The notes beneath the pieces were generated by a model. It saw only the letters and a program-made list of their open reading frames with translations. It was not told the DNA's origin and did no database searches. Made by a program: the position numbers and the translations under genes. Shown piece by piece: positions 13,716 to 14,082 of a stretch of 14,082 bases of DNA. Each line of letters starts with the position of its first letter. Position 1 is the stretch's first letter. Source of the stretch: JBDTGE01 sp050742975 (GTDB taxonomy: Bacteria; Actinomycetota; Actinomycetes; Mycobacteriales; Jatrophihabitantaceae); assembly GCA_050742975.1 (NCBI GenBank), contig JBOGDQ010000130.1:1-14082 (forward strand), given 5' to 3'.

Positions 13716-14082
13716 ATGAGGAGTCGAGTGCAGATGATCAGCCCGGCCAAGGCGGCGGAGATGCTGGCCGCGAACACCACGAACCGGCCGTTGTCCAAGC
13801 CGACGGTGCGGGCTTTCGCCGAGGCGATGGGCCGCGGCGAGTGGATGGTCACCCATCAGGGGATCGCCCTCGACGTCCACGGGGTTCTGGTGGACGGTCA
13901 GCACCGCCTGGCCGCGATCATCGACGCGGACCGGCCGGTCGAGATGACGGTGTTCACCGAGGTCGGCGAGGGCACCTTCGACGTGCTGGATACCGGTAAG
14001 CGCCGCAACGCCGCCGATGTCCTGGCGATCGAGGGCGAGAAGTCGGCGACCATGCTGGCCGCGATGGTGCGCACCGTGTGGC
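13716..14082 (+). CDS. ParB-like (ParB/sulfiredoxin superfamily) protein, N-terminal part
   Basis: 122 codons are visible and the gene runs off the right edge. The sequence opens MRSRVQMISPAKAAEMLAAN, then NRPLSKPTVRAFAEAMGRGEW, MVTHQGIALDVHGVLVDGQHRLAAI and EVGEGTFDVLDTGKRRNAADVL. The VDGQHRLAAI box (about residues 59-68) corresponds to the nucleotide-binding box of ParB-like domains. The combination with 'NRPLS..V..A..M..GEW..T.QGIA.D..G.L.DGQHR' is typical of ParB-like proteins carried by actinobacterial phages and integrative elements rather than the chromosomal segregation ParB. AAGGAG at 13702-13707 lies 8 bases before the ATG. It sits behind tandem operator-like repeats, suggesting repressed expression. 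Its function in such elements is unknown. Confidence 0.78.
   Translation, partial: MRSRVQMISPAKAAEMLAANTTNRPLSKPTVRAFAEAMGRGEWMVTHQGIALDVHGVLVDGQHRLAAIIDADRPVEMTVFTEVGEGTFDVLDTGKRRNAADVLAIEGEKSATMLAAMVRTVW

Noticed and set aside
1..14082. CRISPR array, tRNA, rRNA or complete insertion sequence
   Set aside because: No regularly spaced direct repeats with unique spacers, no cloverleaf with a recognisable T-loop, and no transposase motifs were found by reading both strands.

Overview
The window is GC-rich DNA with dense coding on both strands, frequent GTG starts, a deazaflavin (F420)-type oxidoreductase, a NarL-type two-component pair beside an MMPL transporter, and an ECF sigma factor beside a CU044_5270-like membrane protein. 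Together these point to an actinomycete (Actinomycetota). I cannot name the genus from sequence alone. It reads as an accessory or regulatory chromosomal stretch made of small transcription units with their own control sites, not as a metabolic operon.

Layout, left to right. (a) 1-52, minus: the first codons of a Phd/YefM-type antitoxin running off the left edge, behind a promoter built on two in-phase direct repeats. (b) 144-641, minus: a small F420-type nitroreductase-like protein. (c) 1038-1238, minus: a small orphan ORF. (d) 1530-2985, plus: an ECF sigma factor and a single-span membrane protein, its probable partner, one base apart. (e) 3353-4633, minus: a membrane-anchored beta-propeller-like protein. 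(f) 4786-6626, minus: a response regulator and histidine kinase with overlapping ends, divergent from 6795-8945, plus, an MMPL/RND-type exporter, which is followed by a small multi-span membrane protein (9025-9483). A perfect palindrome lies in the divergent gap. (g) 9572-9958: the C-terminal half of a P-loop kinase-like protein with its nucleotide-binding N-terminus gone. (h) 10345-11713, plus: two overlapping lipoprotein genes. (i) 12023-12511, minus: a MarR regulator, divergent from a DUF998 membrane protein (12575-13177), with a shared palindromic operator. (j) 13716 to the right edge: a ParB-like protein of the sort carried by phages and integrative elements, preceded by tandem palindromic repeats.

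The least expected signal is non-coding. Four intergenic spacers (about 766-882, 3078-3259, 11898-12016 and 13430-13499) share diverged pieces of the same modular element. Two of them sit between convergent genes and share both ends and a length-variable middle. I cannot assign them to a known repeat family.

Three gene sets have self-contained regulatory logic: sigma factor with membrane partner; sensor kinase and regulator facing an exporter across a palindrome; and MarR facing a membrane protein across a palindrome. All three look like envelope-stress or efflux modules. No RNA gene, CRISPR array or complete insertion sequence was seen.
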